64,000 nt of DNA from Branchiostoma floridae. Taxonomy: Eukaryota > Chordata > Leptocardii > Amphioxiformes > Branchiostomatidae. Made by a program: the position numbers and the translations under genes. The notes below the pieces were generated by a model, which saw only the letters and a list, made by a program, of their open reading frames with translations, was not told the DNA's origin and ran no database searches. The stretch lies in contig NC_049984.1 of NCBI RefSeq assembly GCF_000003815.2, positions 1,110,572 through 1,174,571 of the forward strand. Direction: 5' to 3'. Position 1 is the first letter of the stretch, and the number at the start of each line of letters is the position of its first letter. Of the stretch, positions 1 through 15,000 are shown one piece after another.

Positions 1-3000
1 TGGACAGTGGGTCGTTATGCACAGGTGGTCGGTAGACCAGGTTTGACTGTATATACCATAAACGCCATTTAATGCACTTGCAATGATACAGAAGTAAGCA
101 AAGATAGTCGTATATCCTTTTTAAGGCTGAAGGGGCAGTAGGCTGTTAGCCTTTGTTTCTGTAGGGCACAGTATTTTGAAGCAGGGTCAGGGTCAAGGTT
201 AGGATGCAGAGTTTGGGGTTTAGGTTAGGAGTTGGGGTCAGGGGTCAAGGCCAGTCTAGTATGTTGTACACTTACCACATTGAGTGATATGTTGGTAGGG
301 TCAGGGTTTGGGTTTGGGTTAGTGTTAGGGTCAGTCTAGTATGCGATGTACTTACCAGGTTGAGTTATATATTGGCAGGACACATTAGCAGCTCCGGTAC
401 AATAGCAGCCCGCGTCACAGCATCCCGTGGGCTCCGGGCCGCGGGCGTTGGAGCAGTAGTAGCCTGGGTCGCAGCGGCTGCAGTCATTATCGTCCACAGC
501 GCCTGAGGCGTTGCTGTAGGTGCCCGGGGGACAGGGCAGGCTCTCGAACGAACCTGGAAGAAACGTTACTCATGTTGATCTGTCGGCCTGTTTATCATTG
601 ATTAGGTAACCAACTAGCACCAAATTCATGCTGATAGTTTCAGTGATAGGTCTATTCTTATGGATGACATTGACCCATACATTGATAAAGGCAGACGCAT
701 CTGTAACCAGTTCTAACACACGAAGAGCTGTTTGTGATTATAATGCCTGCATTAGATGCAAGGAACACATTAACAAAATTGGAAGTAAAGTAGTATCAGC
801 TCAGCCTCTGAAAGCTTTCTCTTTTGTAACAGTTTACTTTTACCCCTTTGTTTCAGAAGCATGAACACTTTTTACACCTTGTTCCCTTCTTGTTACTTCA
901 TGTATCGAATCTTCAATGTCATTTGATCTAGAAATCCTGTGACAAAGAAGTTTCAACAATGTTCTTTCTTCAGACCCAAGACATACACTCTCGGCCAAAA
1001 TGAGTTTAATTCTTGTCTATGAATAAAGCACCTCAGAATCATTAAATCAAAGAATCCCGTGACAAAAACGTGGATATTTACCGAGTGGACAGTAGCCCCC
1101 TGCGGGGCACACCTCGCCGGTCTCCCCGTCCGTCGGACTGGAGGTGTTTGCTCCGCTGTAGCACACGTATCCCGGGTCGCAGGGCGCCCTGGGGCTCAGC
1201 AGGCCTGGGGCGTCGCAGTACTTCCCCTTGTCACAAAGGGGGCAGTCTTCTAGCTGTACCAAACCTGAGGGGTAAAACACAGGAGTTTTATAATGTACAC
1301 ATGTCAGATGCAGTACTCCACTTGTCACACAGGGGGCAGCCATCCAACTGTACGAGGCCTAGGGGGTAAAACAGGAGTTTTATAATGTACAGTTAGCTGG
1401 GCACCCAAGGGGGTGTTGCAGTACTGCCTTTGTCACACAGGGGGCAGTCTTCTAGCTGTACCAGACCTGGGGGGTAAAACACAGGAGTTTTATAATGTAC
1501 ACAGTTAGCTGGGCACCCTGGGGTGTTGCAGTACTTCCCCTTGTCACACAGGGGGCAGACCTCCAACTGTACCAGACCTGCCGGAAATCACACACTCAGG
1601 AGTTTTGTACAGACTGTAACAGGCAAGAGTCACGAAAAGGTTTGAAAAACGTATTTAAAACAAAAAGGAGTTTCATCAACATCGCACCAGCTCTCTGTGT
1701 ATCATACAGGAGTTTCTCAAGATCACACCAGGTCTCTAGAGTATTCCTATCTAAGAAAGTCCTACCTGTGGTGCTTCTATATCTCCCCTTGGGGCAGGGT
1801 ATAGGTGAAAAGATGTTAAGGTTACAGTAGGTTTAGGGTTGAGTAAGAGGAAAAGTCGTACCTGTGGTGTTTCCGTATCTCCCCACGGGGCAGGGGATGG
1901 GTGCGGAGATGTTGGCGGGGCAGTAGTACCCGCGGTCGCACACGTTGGGGTTCTTGGTCCCCAGGGGGCAGTAGTGCGCCTCGGGGCAGGGCAGACAGTC
2001 ATCCACAGTCTCGCTGGCCGGGGTCGTCACGTAGGTGCCAGGAGGACACGGAACCTGCGCACGAGAATGATGATTTTGTTTCCATAAAAATGGCAAGATG
2101 TAAGCTGCAGTGGTTTATGTACACAAAACATAACTGATGAAGCCACTCTGGCAGAAGATACTGTAAATGCAGAAATATTCGTGAACTTAAAACCACCGCG
2201 AACATTTTTCCAGTATAGTATGTGAATACAGTCTATGACGCTACCGCGAACTTAAAACCACCGTGAACACTCCATGTTCCCGCTACCGCAAAAGTAAATC
2301 CCCACGAATTTAAATGAATTTACAGTAGCAAAGAAAATAGGCAACATTTACAAACAAATACTGCCTTTTCCTCCCATGAAAAATGGACAGTTCCAAATCG
2401 GCCCTTTACAGAAATGGACAATACCAAAGTTACTTCCAACTCTGACAATTAGCTGAATGCTTTACCTGCTTCTCTCCATAGGAGCCGATGGTTGCTGGGA
2501 TGGATCCGTACGGGTTGGGAAAAGCTGTGGGGCAGTAGTAACCCCCCTCACACTGCCCTGACACTTGGTACGACCCTTCCAGACAGTAGTAGCCAGCCGT
2601 GCAGTTCTGACAGGCCGTCACGTACCCCTCCCCGTCGTTGGGGTTGAACGTACCGACGGGACATGGCACCTCAAACGGAGTCGCTGGGAAAGAGACAGAA
2701 AATAACCTTTGTTATTATGTTGAAAGTTCATCTGAGTAAGAAGGGGGTGAGGGCACCATGGACGTTCTGAAAAATATTCCCCACTGCTCACTGAGTCACA
2801 CGTTCTACATTTTGTACCTGCGTTACGTGACAAAGACTGGGGTTGGAACATTAAACTTTTGTCCAATTTTTGTGTTCAAATTACAGTGAAAATTTGCTTT
2901 AGAGCTTTTGCTACAATGGAAAAATTTGCTTTGTGACTGTCAGACTGACCTTCAGGGCAGTAGTAACCCCTGGTGCAGTCGGTGGCTTCGCTGAGGTCGG

Positions 3001-6000
3001 ACAACGAGCCGTTACAGAACTGTCCTGGCGGGCACTTTTTATCGTTCAGCATGGCCGTCTGCGTGGTGTTGGCTTCATCACAGTAGTATCTGGACAACAA
3101 AGGGGGAACATTCTCAAAATTCCTCTTAATCCAGCAGTTTTCTCTAACTTGACTTGCTATCTTTCGGTATGTAACTGCAATATGTTACTTACAGTAAATT
3201 TGGAAACGTTTAATATACATTGTATGTGGGAGTGGCTCATGTAACTGTAACTGTCGCATCTAATCTATTACTTTATCTAGTAGACATACAAGTAGTCCAA
3301 AATATTAAACACTTGAACATGTGAAGTGATGAATAAAGATCTCATTCATAAATTTCAAAAGGCCTGGAGTACTTGTCCAACCCACACTCCCTTACATTTA
3401 CATCATTGACAACAGTACCTAAAAGTATGTGACAAGCAAAACTTACCCAGCTTCACAGTCCTTACACACGCTCTGCCCAGGTTTGGAGTACTTGCCCGCC
3501 CCACACTCGGCAGGAGTGATCGTTCCCACCTCGCAGTAGTACCCCTCTAGGCAGGTCAGGCAGCTGGACTTACGCGTGGCCGGGTCACCTACAGGGACAT
3601 GGCAGACAGGCAATCAGGGATGGCAGACTTCACCCCCCTATAGTCATCCCCTCTAGCAGACAGGCAATCAGAGATGGCAAACTTCACCTCTTCAAATATT
3701 TAGCCCTCCCTGGCAGACTACAGTAATAAACTGCAAAGCAAAACACACGAAGACAGATCCACAGACATTAGCCAAAACCAAATTGAATACTGCACCACCT
3801 TTTGTTAGGTGAATAATTTAAAAAATTTAGTTGTGTATGATGTGTCTGAATTGTAACTAGCATAGTAAATGCCACATGCTTCTCCGTTTCTTAAAAAACA
3901 TGTGGCAGCCTCTTCGTCATGCTCGAGACGCGTCTCTCACAACGTCCACTTTCAAGTTGTTGGACGAAAGTTAAGGCTACGGCAGCTACAGTAGCATATT
4001 TGACTTACCCTCAACCATCCCTGTACCGGTGTTGTTTCCATACGGCATGTAGGTTTTCTCCGGGCAGGGCTCTGGGGCCACGACACCGTACTCACAGAAG
4101 TTCCCCTGTGGACAGTTTGGGCATACATTTGTTTGTTATTGCAGTAAAGGGGCCAACATCATTAACATATTGCATACACATTGCTATTAAATAATGTTGC
4201 AATGAATTCAAAACAATGTATGAAGTTTTTTTAATATTATAGCAAGTACTAGATGTGTCATAATTCCATGTATTAAACACAATTCTCACATTCTCAAACT
4301 TCAAGAATTCTTGAAGAATGAAATTCTCCCATACCTGTGTACAGCTGAGACACTGGTCCTCCGACCAGATGTCCTGGTATACGCCATGGAAATTTCTGAA
4401 TAGCCATTTTTCTATTCCTTTACTTTCCACTATTCTAAAATTTACTTTTGATACACAAGACAGTCACTTTAAGAATCCAAGAAATCCTCCCATACCTGTG
4501 TACTGCGTTGAGACACTGGTCCTCCGACTAGATGCCGTAGTATGCTATGGAAATTTCTTAAAAGCCATTTTTCTATAATTGCTTCCCAGTATTCTAAAAT
4601 TTACTTTTGATGCACAAGACAGTCACCTGACAGGGCTCGAAATTCATTTTTGGGATTAGGTGCACTGGTGCACACAGCTAAAAAAAATGGGTGCACCAAA
4701 AAAGTTTTGGGTGCACCACGTAAATTAAGTAATAACCTAACAATAAAACTAAGCTATCAAATTCTTAAACAAGTACCATGACACCTTTTTATTATCTTTC
4801 TAACACTTAGATATCAAGAATATGATGAATACTTGCATACTTTGATATCTTTACGTACATAAACCTAAGAAAATATTTGGGTGCATCCTCCCATACCTGA
4901 GTACAGTTGAGACACTGGTCCTCTGCCCAGATGCCGTAGTCGGGGTTGTACGTGCCGTTGGGGCAGCCGAACTGCTCTGCGACCTGCGTGCCCTCCGGAC
5001 AGTAGTACCCAGGCGGACACAGCGCCGTCTCTGTCGCCTCTCCACCTGGGGGAAACATAGCACCACATTTGTTAAGCCATTCACTACAAAGGGCGGTCTC
5101 TGTGGCCTCTACACCTGGGGGAAACGTAGCACCACATTTGTTAAGCCATTCACTACAAAGGGCGGTCTCTGTCGCCTCTCCACCTGGGGGAAACGTAGCA
5201 CCACATTTGTTAAGCCATTCACTACAAAGGGCGGTCTCTATGGCCTCTACACCTGGGGGAAACAAAGCACCACATTTGTTACATCATTCACTACAAAGGG
5301 TGGTCTCTGAGCACGTCACCGGAATGTACTGCGCCTGCACGAAAACTATTTCTGCAGTATGCATTCATCAGGTAACTATTTCTGCAGTATGGGTTCATCA
5401 GGTAACTATTTCTGCAGTATTGGTTCATCAGGTTAACTATTTCTGCAGTATGGGTTCATCAGGTAACTATTTCTGCAGTATGGGTTCATCAGGTAACTAT
5501 TTCTGCAGTATGGGTTCATCAGGTAACTATTTCTGCAGTATGGGTTCATCAGGTAACTATTTCTGCAGTATGGGTTCATCAGGTAACTATTTCTGCAGTA
5601 TGGGTTCATCAGGTAACTATTTCTGCAGTATGGGTTCATCAGGTAACTATTTCTGCAGTATGGGTTCATCAGGTTAACTATTTCTGCAGTATGGGTTCAT
5701 CAGGTAACTATTTCTGCAGTATGGGTTCATCAGGTAACTATTTCTGCAGTATGGGTTCATCAGGTAACTATTTCTGCAGTATGGGTTCATCAGGTAACTA
5801 TTTCAGCAGTATGGGTTCATCAGGTAACTATTTTTGCAGTATGGGCTCATCAGGTTAAGTATTTCTGCAGTTACTGTATATGCCTACTGGTAATATTCAA
5901 AATAACTCAAACTTGCACCACTTACCCAGACAGTAGTACCCTGGTGTACAGGCAGTGCAGTTCCCTGCGTTGTCGTTGTTGTTGTTTGGTGAGAATGTCC

Positions 6001-9000
6001 CCGGGGGGCAGGGGTAGCGGTCGGGGGTGGGGGTGCCCAGGGGGCAGTAGTGGCCGGTGTGGCAGGGTTTGGGGCCGTTGGTGGTGAGGCCGGTACCCCA
6101 GCTGCAGTAGAAACTGTAGGAAACATGGTGTTATGAAGTTAGAAAAGACTGTTCAATTATAGATACTTTTACTTCCAAAGAACAGTTTGGGTTGAAACTT
6201 TCTTCCATATATAATCACCCAAATACCAGATCCGGCCAAGTTTGGGGAGGAGGTCCCCTAACATCTGATGAACTGGCAATAACTGTGCAGCACCACTTCC
6301 TGACCCCAACTTAAGGGTTATTCCCCAGTAGACAGGTGAGTGGAGAATCTTAACAGTTACTGTAAAATTGGATGAGACTATAATTTTAATGTGGACTGTG
6401 ACTGGAGGTGGCTGGCTGTGTCCGATGGTTGGCCGGCCAGGTTTGACTGTAGTCTACGTCTAGTATCCGGTGGTACTCAATTTATACATGACATTGTATG
6501 GCCTCCTTCAGTCAATATTGACCATGGTAAAATCCTAATACCAGCCCTACCGCGTTGACTGTGGCTAAACAGTCCTATACGAGAATGACAGTCTCTGCCA
6601 CACAGGGCACATCTGTAAGCTGACTCAGGTCTGTTGCAAAGTTCTTTTTGCAGGATCCGCTTTTTTCCTGCCATGTGCATCAGTCTGGTTTCTCCTGATT
6701 TTGGCTGCCTGGACAGTGTACTCACTGACTCACTGACAAAGTATGTAGTACCCTTCAAGGCAGAGACTATGTCTTAAGAATATACCTACCCTTCTGGGCA
6801 GAGATCGCACTCCTCGGGCGCGGTCAGGTCAGTGTCGTTGGTGTAAGTACCGGGCGGACACAGGTACTGGTCCGGGGTGACAGTGCCATTCGGACAGTAG
6901 TATCCTGGAAGAGGGGAAGAAAAAACATTAATTTTCAACTTACTTCTTTTTTTCAAGTTACATAGGCATCTAGCGTTGTTTTAGATGATACTAGTATACA
7001 AAAAGAAATAGATTTCTGGTTTTCCAGAAAGCCGGTTTTCGACGTTCCGATTTTAACCGGACTTGAACCGAAACTTATAGCAAGTCCAATTCCGGTTCGG
7101 CGTACCAGTACACACCACTAGTTACGAGGCTGCTTGGGACATTCCCTATCCCATTTGGCCAGAATGATTTGATCCATTCACACTGCACCATTGCACATGT
7201 GGTGGGTTCTTTTACGTGCCTGGGGTATGGCTCTCCCCAAACACGGGACCTCCATTTAACGTGCTATCCGAGGGACGGCCCTAGCCGAAGTTATGTAGCC
7301 ATTGTAACCTGAGTAAAGTGAGGAAAGTCGTGTAAAGTGCCTTTCCCAAGGGCACAAGATATATTGAGTATTTATAAGGCTTGCGTGATCTAACCTTGCA
7401 TGCAGGGCTGAGAGGCGCTGGTAAGGTTGGCCACCGGACATGCCCTCCCCGCGTCACACTGTCGACAGTTCAGTATGTGCCCCGCGTTCTCGTCTGGGTT
7501 GTATGTGCCGGGGGGACACGGTAACTCCGACACGCGTGGTTCCAGCTCTGTTCCAAATGGGCAGTAGTACCCGGCCGAACAGGCGTTACACTGATAGGAT
7601 GCTGTAAGGCAGGAAAAGCAAAATTTAATGGAAAAGTAACTTTTCAAGTACTAAATTCTATATTTCATTGAAATTGCAACAAAGCAAAACAGAGGACATC
7701 CCAGGCAGCAATGCTGATTTTGGGTGCCATCAAACATAAAACATACAATTATACAGTCACTAGTATTGTAGAACATTTACAAATGACAAGCATTCACATA
7801 TGCATGAAGTACACAAAAACAACACAATCTAAATTTCTTAAAAAACAAACTTAGCAATTAGTAAAAAACTGTATTACAGTAACTCAACAGTTGATGTTAT
7901 TAAAAAAAAATCAATTTTCAACATGATTATAAATCTAGGAGTACTTAACATTTTCATATGTCAACTGATAATACATAACACAATTCATGATTTTCCTACA
8001 AATCAGTCATCTGCCTGAGTAATTCTGATATCTCGACAAAGCTGCATGGAAGCGCGGGTTGAAGACTATCGGCCTACTTGTGTCAGGGAACACAGCAGCA
8101 GTATAATCAATTACTGGATACTTCTACTAATGATCGAGTTCAGATTCTGATTTCTTAAACCCACCGTTAAGTCCGACCTGGTCACTCCAGGTGCCGAGGG
8201 GACAGGCGTTGACGAACGGTGACCCCTGACCCGCGGTGCAGTAGAACCCGGCGGGACATTCGATGCCGTCGATGTCGGACCCTTCCGGGCAGTAGTTCCC
8301 CGAGGGGCACAACACGCAGTCGGCCAATCGCGTGGCGTTGAGCTCAGTGTTGTAGTAACCCTCTACATGGGGGAGGGGGGCACACACGAAACCGTCATCA
8401 TTGAATACTTGGTAACGACTTTGACCAATTGCCATTTTACACTCATTCTAAAATCATTCAGTTTTCAGTGTTATAGTTCAGTGTTGTAGTGACACTATAA
8501 TTGGGGAGGGGGGCACACATTGGACATTGATTGAACTTACAGTCAATATTTTTGACATTCAATGATAAAATTCAAAATGTCATCTTACAATTTTCTAAAC
8601 CTTTTCAGATTTATGCTATGTTTGAAGTTAACAGCTTTGTGGTAAATAACTCATATTTTCAGCAAAAAAAACTACTGCAAACATTTCCACGTATACAGTA
8701 TACTTTTCTACAGTTACAGGAAAAAACTATATGATCTCTTCGACCAATGACGATGCAGCACCAGGAATGATTGACAGATGTATCAGACAGCAGGAACTGA
8801 CCTGGGCAGGGGAACTGGGTGCCTGAGGGCGTGCCAGCTGGGCAGTAGTGTCCGGCCGGGCATTTGTTGTTTTCATACTCAAAGTTTCCAGTGCCCGGAC
8901 AGAAGAATCCTGCAAAAGCAATGAAAAACATCACAATTTGCTTCCTAAACATCCAAAATTCATGTTTCCTGCTAATTCTTTGTGGTTCACTTTCAAATTG

Positions 9001-12000
9001 TTTCCACTGACACAAGCGTTAAGAATCCTGTCTATAGTGACATAGACATTTAACGCTAGTTTACCTTTATTCACAGGGTAACCTTTATCCTTTTAATCTA
9101 AAAAGAGGTTATTTAAGGATATCAAGTCGAGGGACGGTGGAATATTTTTAAAATACAGTCAAACCTGTATCAGGGGCCACCTCTACAGAGGGGCCACCTG
9201 TCCATAGTGGCCACTCTTTGTCGTTCCCTTGGATATTTTATCTACAAGTTGCCACCTCTATACAGAGGCCACCTGTCTATAGTGGCCAAATTTGTCCGGT
9301 CCCTTGAGTGGCCGCTATAGACAGGTTTGACTGTATTGTAATCTGAAACCACTGTCCATCAGCTTTATGCCCCTAAATGCCTTGTTTGCTTTAACAACAG
9401 ATATAGATTATCCCGCAGATAAAGGTGATCTAGCGCTATGTGAAACAATGCGAAAACATGCCATACCTGCAGGACACGTTTGACAGGCTTCGCGCTGCGT
9501 GCGGGACCCGTTGTTCGGGTTGTATGTTCCCGCAGGACACGGCGTGAAGATCACACCATTGCACCAGCCGCCGTGTTCGCACACCCCCTCAGCTGGGGTG
9601 GCGGAACTCGAGCCCTCCTCGCAGATGTAGCCGGGTCGGCAGGGGTAACACCGGATCTCTCCCCCAGGCGAGTATTTACCCGCAGGACACAGCGCCGGGG
9701 CTGCGGGACAGAAAAAGAGCGGGAACATATTATCATTACTGACTGCAGCCAAATTCAAAATCAAACTATCAGGTCTACAGCACTCACAGGGCATAAGCGT
9801 CCAACCCTGGTGCACACTGTAGAACCTACATGCTTTTAAGGCCACACCCATCTACTTTCTGCCTTCAGCGATCAAAAATTTTTGATCCAAAGATCATCAA
9901 TCCTGCTACAGGTCCAGAAGAATCCCGGTTCTTGTCACTCACCTGACTTACATGTACAATTGCTATACTATAATGGCAGTACAGTCGTACTGTAGTCCTC
10001 TGCAGTGCTCATTGTACTTTTACAAAGAGCGGTTGCAAGATCTGGGTATGCCTAGGCCGGCTCACAGGCAGTTGGCATGAAACAAAAGCATAATTTCTGA
10101 CTAAGGAGCCTGTACAACAAACAAACAAACAACAATGTGTGCTTCATAGAATAATTTGCCCAGAGAACAAAACAGGGTTAAAGTTAAACTTGTCTGATAA
10201 ACTTTTCAGATGACCACAATCACTACCTGTGGGATCGGAGCACTCGTAGCCCGGCTCGCAGGGTGTGCAGTTGAAGGCGTTGGCAGCGGAGTAGAACCCC
10301 AGGGCACACCGTCGCTCCCCCTGGGTGGTGCTGGGGCAGAATGACCCCGCGGTGCAGCCGGTACACTCCCGCTGGGCCCCGTAGGAGAACGTGCCGGGTG
10401 TGCACTCATCCCTGTTGGAGACATAAATATGAAGCTGTGACTGGAAAGTTCATCAGATTCTGTGTTGTTACATTCTGGTCATTTTGGATCAGACATTTGG
10501 GGAAGTTCAATCTTTTTGTGCTGGAAGTTACGATGTTACTGTAACAGTGCAACTCAGATCCAAAATGCATCTATAATAATTGGTAACTCTTGTTTATTTT
10601 ATGTACAGTGTATACATTAGGGGTGTTTGAATTTGTAAAGACTAATATCTTGAACGTACTAAAAATGATAAACATTAGTCTATAGAACAAATTACTACAG
10701 CTGTATAGTTAGTAAAACCTTTGAACTGACATGCAGTGGAAAGTGACAAGTTTAGATAAATGTTTCCACATGTTGGCCTTTAAGTTGCAAAATCACCTTC
10801 CAGACTTCAAGTATTTAGAGTATACTGTGTGGTACTCACATGTTGTCACTGTCTGTGTTCGGACAAGCGAAGCCAGCCGGACACGGGAAGCAGTAGGACT
10901 GGTTTCCTGTGCTGTAGTAACCCTGAGCACAGGGCGTCTGGGTCGAACGGTCAGTGTACGGACAGGCACTGAAACAATATAACATGGACAGTCAGTGTAC
11001 GGACAGGCACTGAAACAATATATCATGGCCAGTCAGTGTACGGATAGGCACTGAAAGAACAAACCAGTGGTTGAGTGGACTTTAACTATAAAACTGGTAA
11101 GTGTATAATAGGAAGGGAAACAACAATATGGTCAGTGAACAGACCTAATTACATTAGTACTGTGGGACATTCCATAGCTGATAATCTACACACCCTTTAA
11201 AACCACAAAATATTCATGCAATGTTAACTGGCCTGTACATGAACATTACCAGAGTACTAGGTATGCAGTCATGTATTTTGCTTCTGTGCAAACTTTCAAT
11301 ATAGACTTAATCATAAATCAACAAGTTATCAAAAATTTGGTTCTATTTTCTATGGAATATTGAAATCTTTCCATTAGCCATATTTCAACCAGATTATCAT
11401 TTTGAAAGCTTTCACTGTATCAGGACTACTATCTTTACTATCATGATAGTGATAATGATTCTATAGTAAGCTTGACTTTTTCTTCAATTAGGCACAGCTT
11501 ATAATGGTGAAGAAAAGCAAAGTTTAACTTACAACCCAGCCGGGCACTCTGTACAGGAGGTCTGTCTCCCGAGTGAGTACGTCCCCGCATCGCAGCGCAC
11601 CTGGACATCAGAGTCTGTGCTGGGACACGCAAAACCTGTGGCAAGGAGGTAGTGTAGTTACGCCAAGGGTGTTGACTTTGGTGTTAAATCTATTATTAGG
11701 TATTGAATCTATCATTAGGTATGTTGTTGAATCTATTATAAGGTATTGGGTTTAAAAACTTTGCCGGCCTGCAATCTAAGTCCTCACTTGCCCCCAGTGA
11801 AAATGATTAGTAATACCTAGCTTTGCTTAGGGATGTCCTCTCAGATGGCACACAAAGCCAGAGGAGAGCCACACCTTGAGCATTATAAATGAATAAAGAA
11901 CAGTTCAACACACTTATACAAAATAGTAAGGATCCATCCTGGTGTGAGTGGATCAAACATTACAGTCCCGTTTTATGCAAATTGTAACTACTTTACAACA

Positions 12001-15000
12001 CAGTTTTGTTATCCATTAAGGTGATTTACTGATAATGAAAAACAAGCAAGCCTGCGGGGCACGCTGTGCATGCACACAGTCCCTGATGTCCAGCCCGTCT
12101 GCTCGCGGGCACATCTTACAAACAAACAAGCAAACAAACAGACAAACAAACCTGCTGGGCATGCTGTGCAGGCCGTGGCCTGACTGAGACTGAACTCTCC
12201 GGCCACACAGTCCCGTATGTCCAGTCCGTCCGCTCGCGGGCACATCTTACCGGCCTCGCAGGGGGTGCAGGCGGTAGCATTACCGGTGGAGTAGGAACCG
12301 GGTGCACAGGTGATCTGGGTTGCTTCCCTGTGCAGCAAGACAAGTGAGTTAGATTGCTGACATTGTCATGAAATGTCCTCAACGATAGACTTGGCAAAAT
12401 ATTATACATTTAGTAAATTTTGTAAATATTTTAATTTTTGTGGGACATGATTTTGCAGTTTGAGAAAAATAGTTTCACACTTCCGAGGACTGACTGAAAG
12501 CATTTCTTTGTGTATGGAAATAGTGTTCAAAATCCATCACACTCCATCTGCACCCCATCCGGTGCAATGGCCAAGTGTGAAGAGTGTTGAACTTCACAAG
12601 TTGCAATTGGTAGGTTGTGAGTTTTTTCCCTGGCTGAGTCCAGATTGTACCTGCTGCTTTCTCTGCTCAGCATTTGGGGAAGAGTATAGTGGTTGAACAC
12701 ACAAGACCACTACCAGTGAACAAGCCTCCTGCTAAAGTTGTGTGGCCCAAGGGCTATTGAAATGGAGATTGGCACCGTCCTGTTTACTGTTAGGTACGGA
12801 AGGGACTTTAACTAACTAACAATGTGTGTACTCACGTTGTACTGGGACAGAAAACGCCAGCAGGGCAGGTGTAACACTCCGTGTCAGTACCGTCAGCGTA
12901 CGTCCCTGGAGTACATTGTGTGATCGTGCTGGTATCGTCCGTGTCGGGGCAGGCGTAACCGGGGGGACAGTCGTGACACACGGTCGAACCTGCCTCGCTG
13001 TACTGACCTGGGGAGGAAAAACCTGACCTTTAACCAATGACCTTTTACAATTAACTTTGACCTCCAAACCACTTCTACAAGAAAAGCCAACTTTCTGTGT
13101 CCTGTTAATGATTGAAATAAAATCAATTGGGAGATGATCTGACAAAAAAATGTGAAAATTCTTGTGATACTCTATAGCACTTGTGATAATCTAAAGCACA
13201 CTAGCTACACCAAAACCATAAAAAAAATTTAAGAAGACAAACTTTCTAAAGCTACTACATGTATGTCTCTTTCTAATGACATATTGGGTTGTTGACAACT
13301 TTTAAGATTGTTGTAAATTCAACGTAGTAAATATCTTTGTCATAACTTTCTTCAATGATTTGAGAACTGAGAAAGATGAGATAATTGAGAAAGGCTTTAC
13401 CTGCTATGCAAGCCTGATGCAGCTGGCTGGTGGACGGACACTTGCTGCCAGCCGGGCAGGTGGTGCAGCTGGTCTGGTTATCCTGGGTGGTGTAGGTGCC
13501 CGGCGGACAGGCAACCGGTAAGGCTGAGGTGGACGGACAGTAGGAACCTGTACAACAAACAAACAAACAAACAAACAACAACGTCTGGTTATCCTGGGTG
13601 GTGTAGGTGCCTGGTGGGCAGGCAACCGGTAGGGCTGAGGTGGACGGACAGTAGGAGCCTGTACAACAAACAAACAAACAAACAACAGTGATAAACAACT
13701 AAACACAAACAGTTCCACTCGTCTGGTTGTAGACTCCAGGTGAACAGGCCACAGATAGGCAGAAGTGGACAGACAGTAAGACCCTAGACATTGCCAGTGA
13801 AGACAAACAACAAGTTTTAAATATTAGACAAAAATAAGCACTTCAATCCCTATAGGGGTAATTTGTAATCATTGAAAGTAATCGTACTAGTAAGCACAAT
13901 TTCTACATCCATTTGATCACATCTCAGCTTGTAAGCTATGTTGCATCTTTGTAAGTTTCTTTGTAATTGTTATCATTGTAATTCAGTATCACACAGAAAT
14001 TTCAATAAACATATCTTGAATCTTGAATCACAACAACCCACCAGCAGGACAGGGGTAGCAGACGGCTGACCCCGCTGGCGCGTACGATCCCGTTGTGCAC
14101 GGCGTGGCGTCGGTTGAGCTGCACCTGCTGCCAGCGGGACACTCCATACAGGGGCAGTCGGCGCCGGGACTGTCCGTGTAGAACCCTGCGTCGCACGGGG
14201 TGTGTGCGGCGGCCCCCGACGGGCAGCACGAACCTGCCGGACACTGTGTACAGGTCACGTCTGGAGGGACACAAACAAAACATATTCAAGACTCACAGAA
14301 TCTTTTAAACCACCTCCAGCCTTATGTAGTAGTATCCATTTTCGATTATACTTCTGCTGAGATCTCTGACTCAAGTTGCATTAAAACAGTACTATCCAAA
14401 TGTATAGTAGTGAGTACCCACCTCCTGCAGCGCTGTAGAAGCCTGCACCACACGGGGTGGCAGCCGAGTCAGTACAGGAGGAACCAGCGGGGCACTGCGA
14501 ACACGACGTCTGGCCCTCTCCCGAGTACGTGCCTGGGAGGAGTAAACACAAACAATAAACAAGGGGTCGTGGAGGTCACGGTACAGGAAGAACCAGTGAG
14601 GCACTGCGAACACTACGTCTGGCCCTCTCCCGAGTACGAGCCTAGGGAGATAAACACAAACAATAAACAAGTAAACATGGGGTCGTGGAGGTCACAGTAC
14701 AGGAGGAACCAGCGGGGCACTGCGAGCATGATGTCTGACCCTCTCCCGAGACATATTCATTCGCTCAAACGTAATCACAGCAACTTACTCCTACACTCAT
14801 TCACTCACTCCATCCAACACCCACCCACCCACTCCCTCCTTCCCCCATACACACCTCCAGTGCAGGCGTTGAAAGTGGTTGTGGACGGACACTCCGAGCC
14901 GGCGGGACACCTCGTACACATGGCATCGCCCTGGAGGGAGTACTCGCCCGCGGCACACGCCACGGGGTCCAGTGCAGGGTCGGAGCAGGCTTGACCCGCG

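Noticed and set aside
5069-5677. 202-codon plus-strand open frame with NYFCSMGSSG repeats
   Set aside because: It spans two unrelated arrays (69-bp junction copies and the 30-bp minisatellite) and is antisense to the giant gene.
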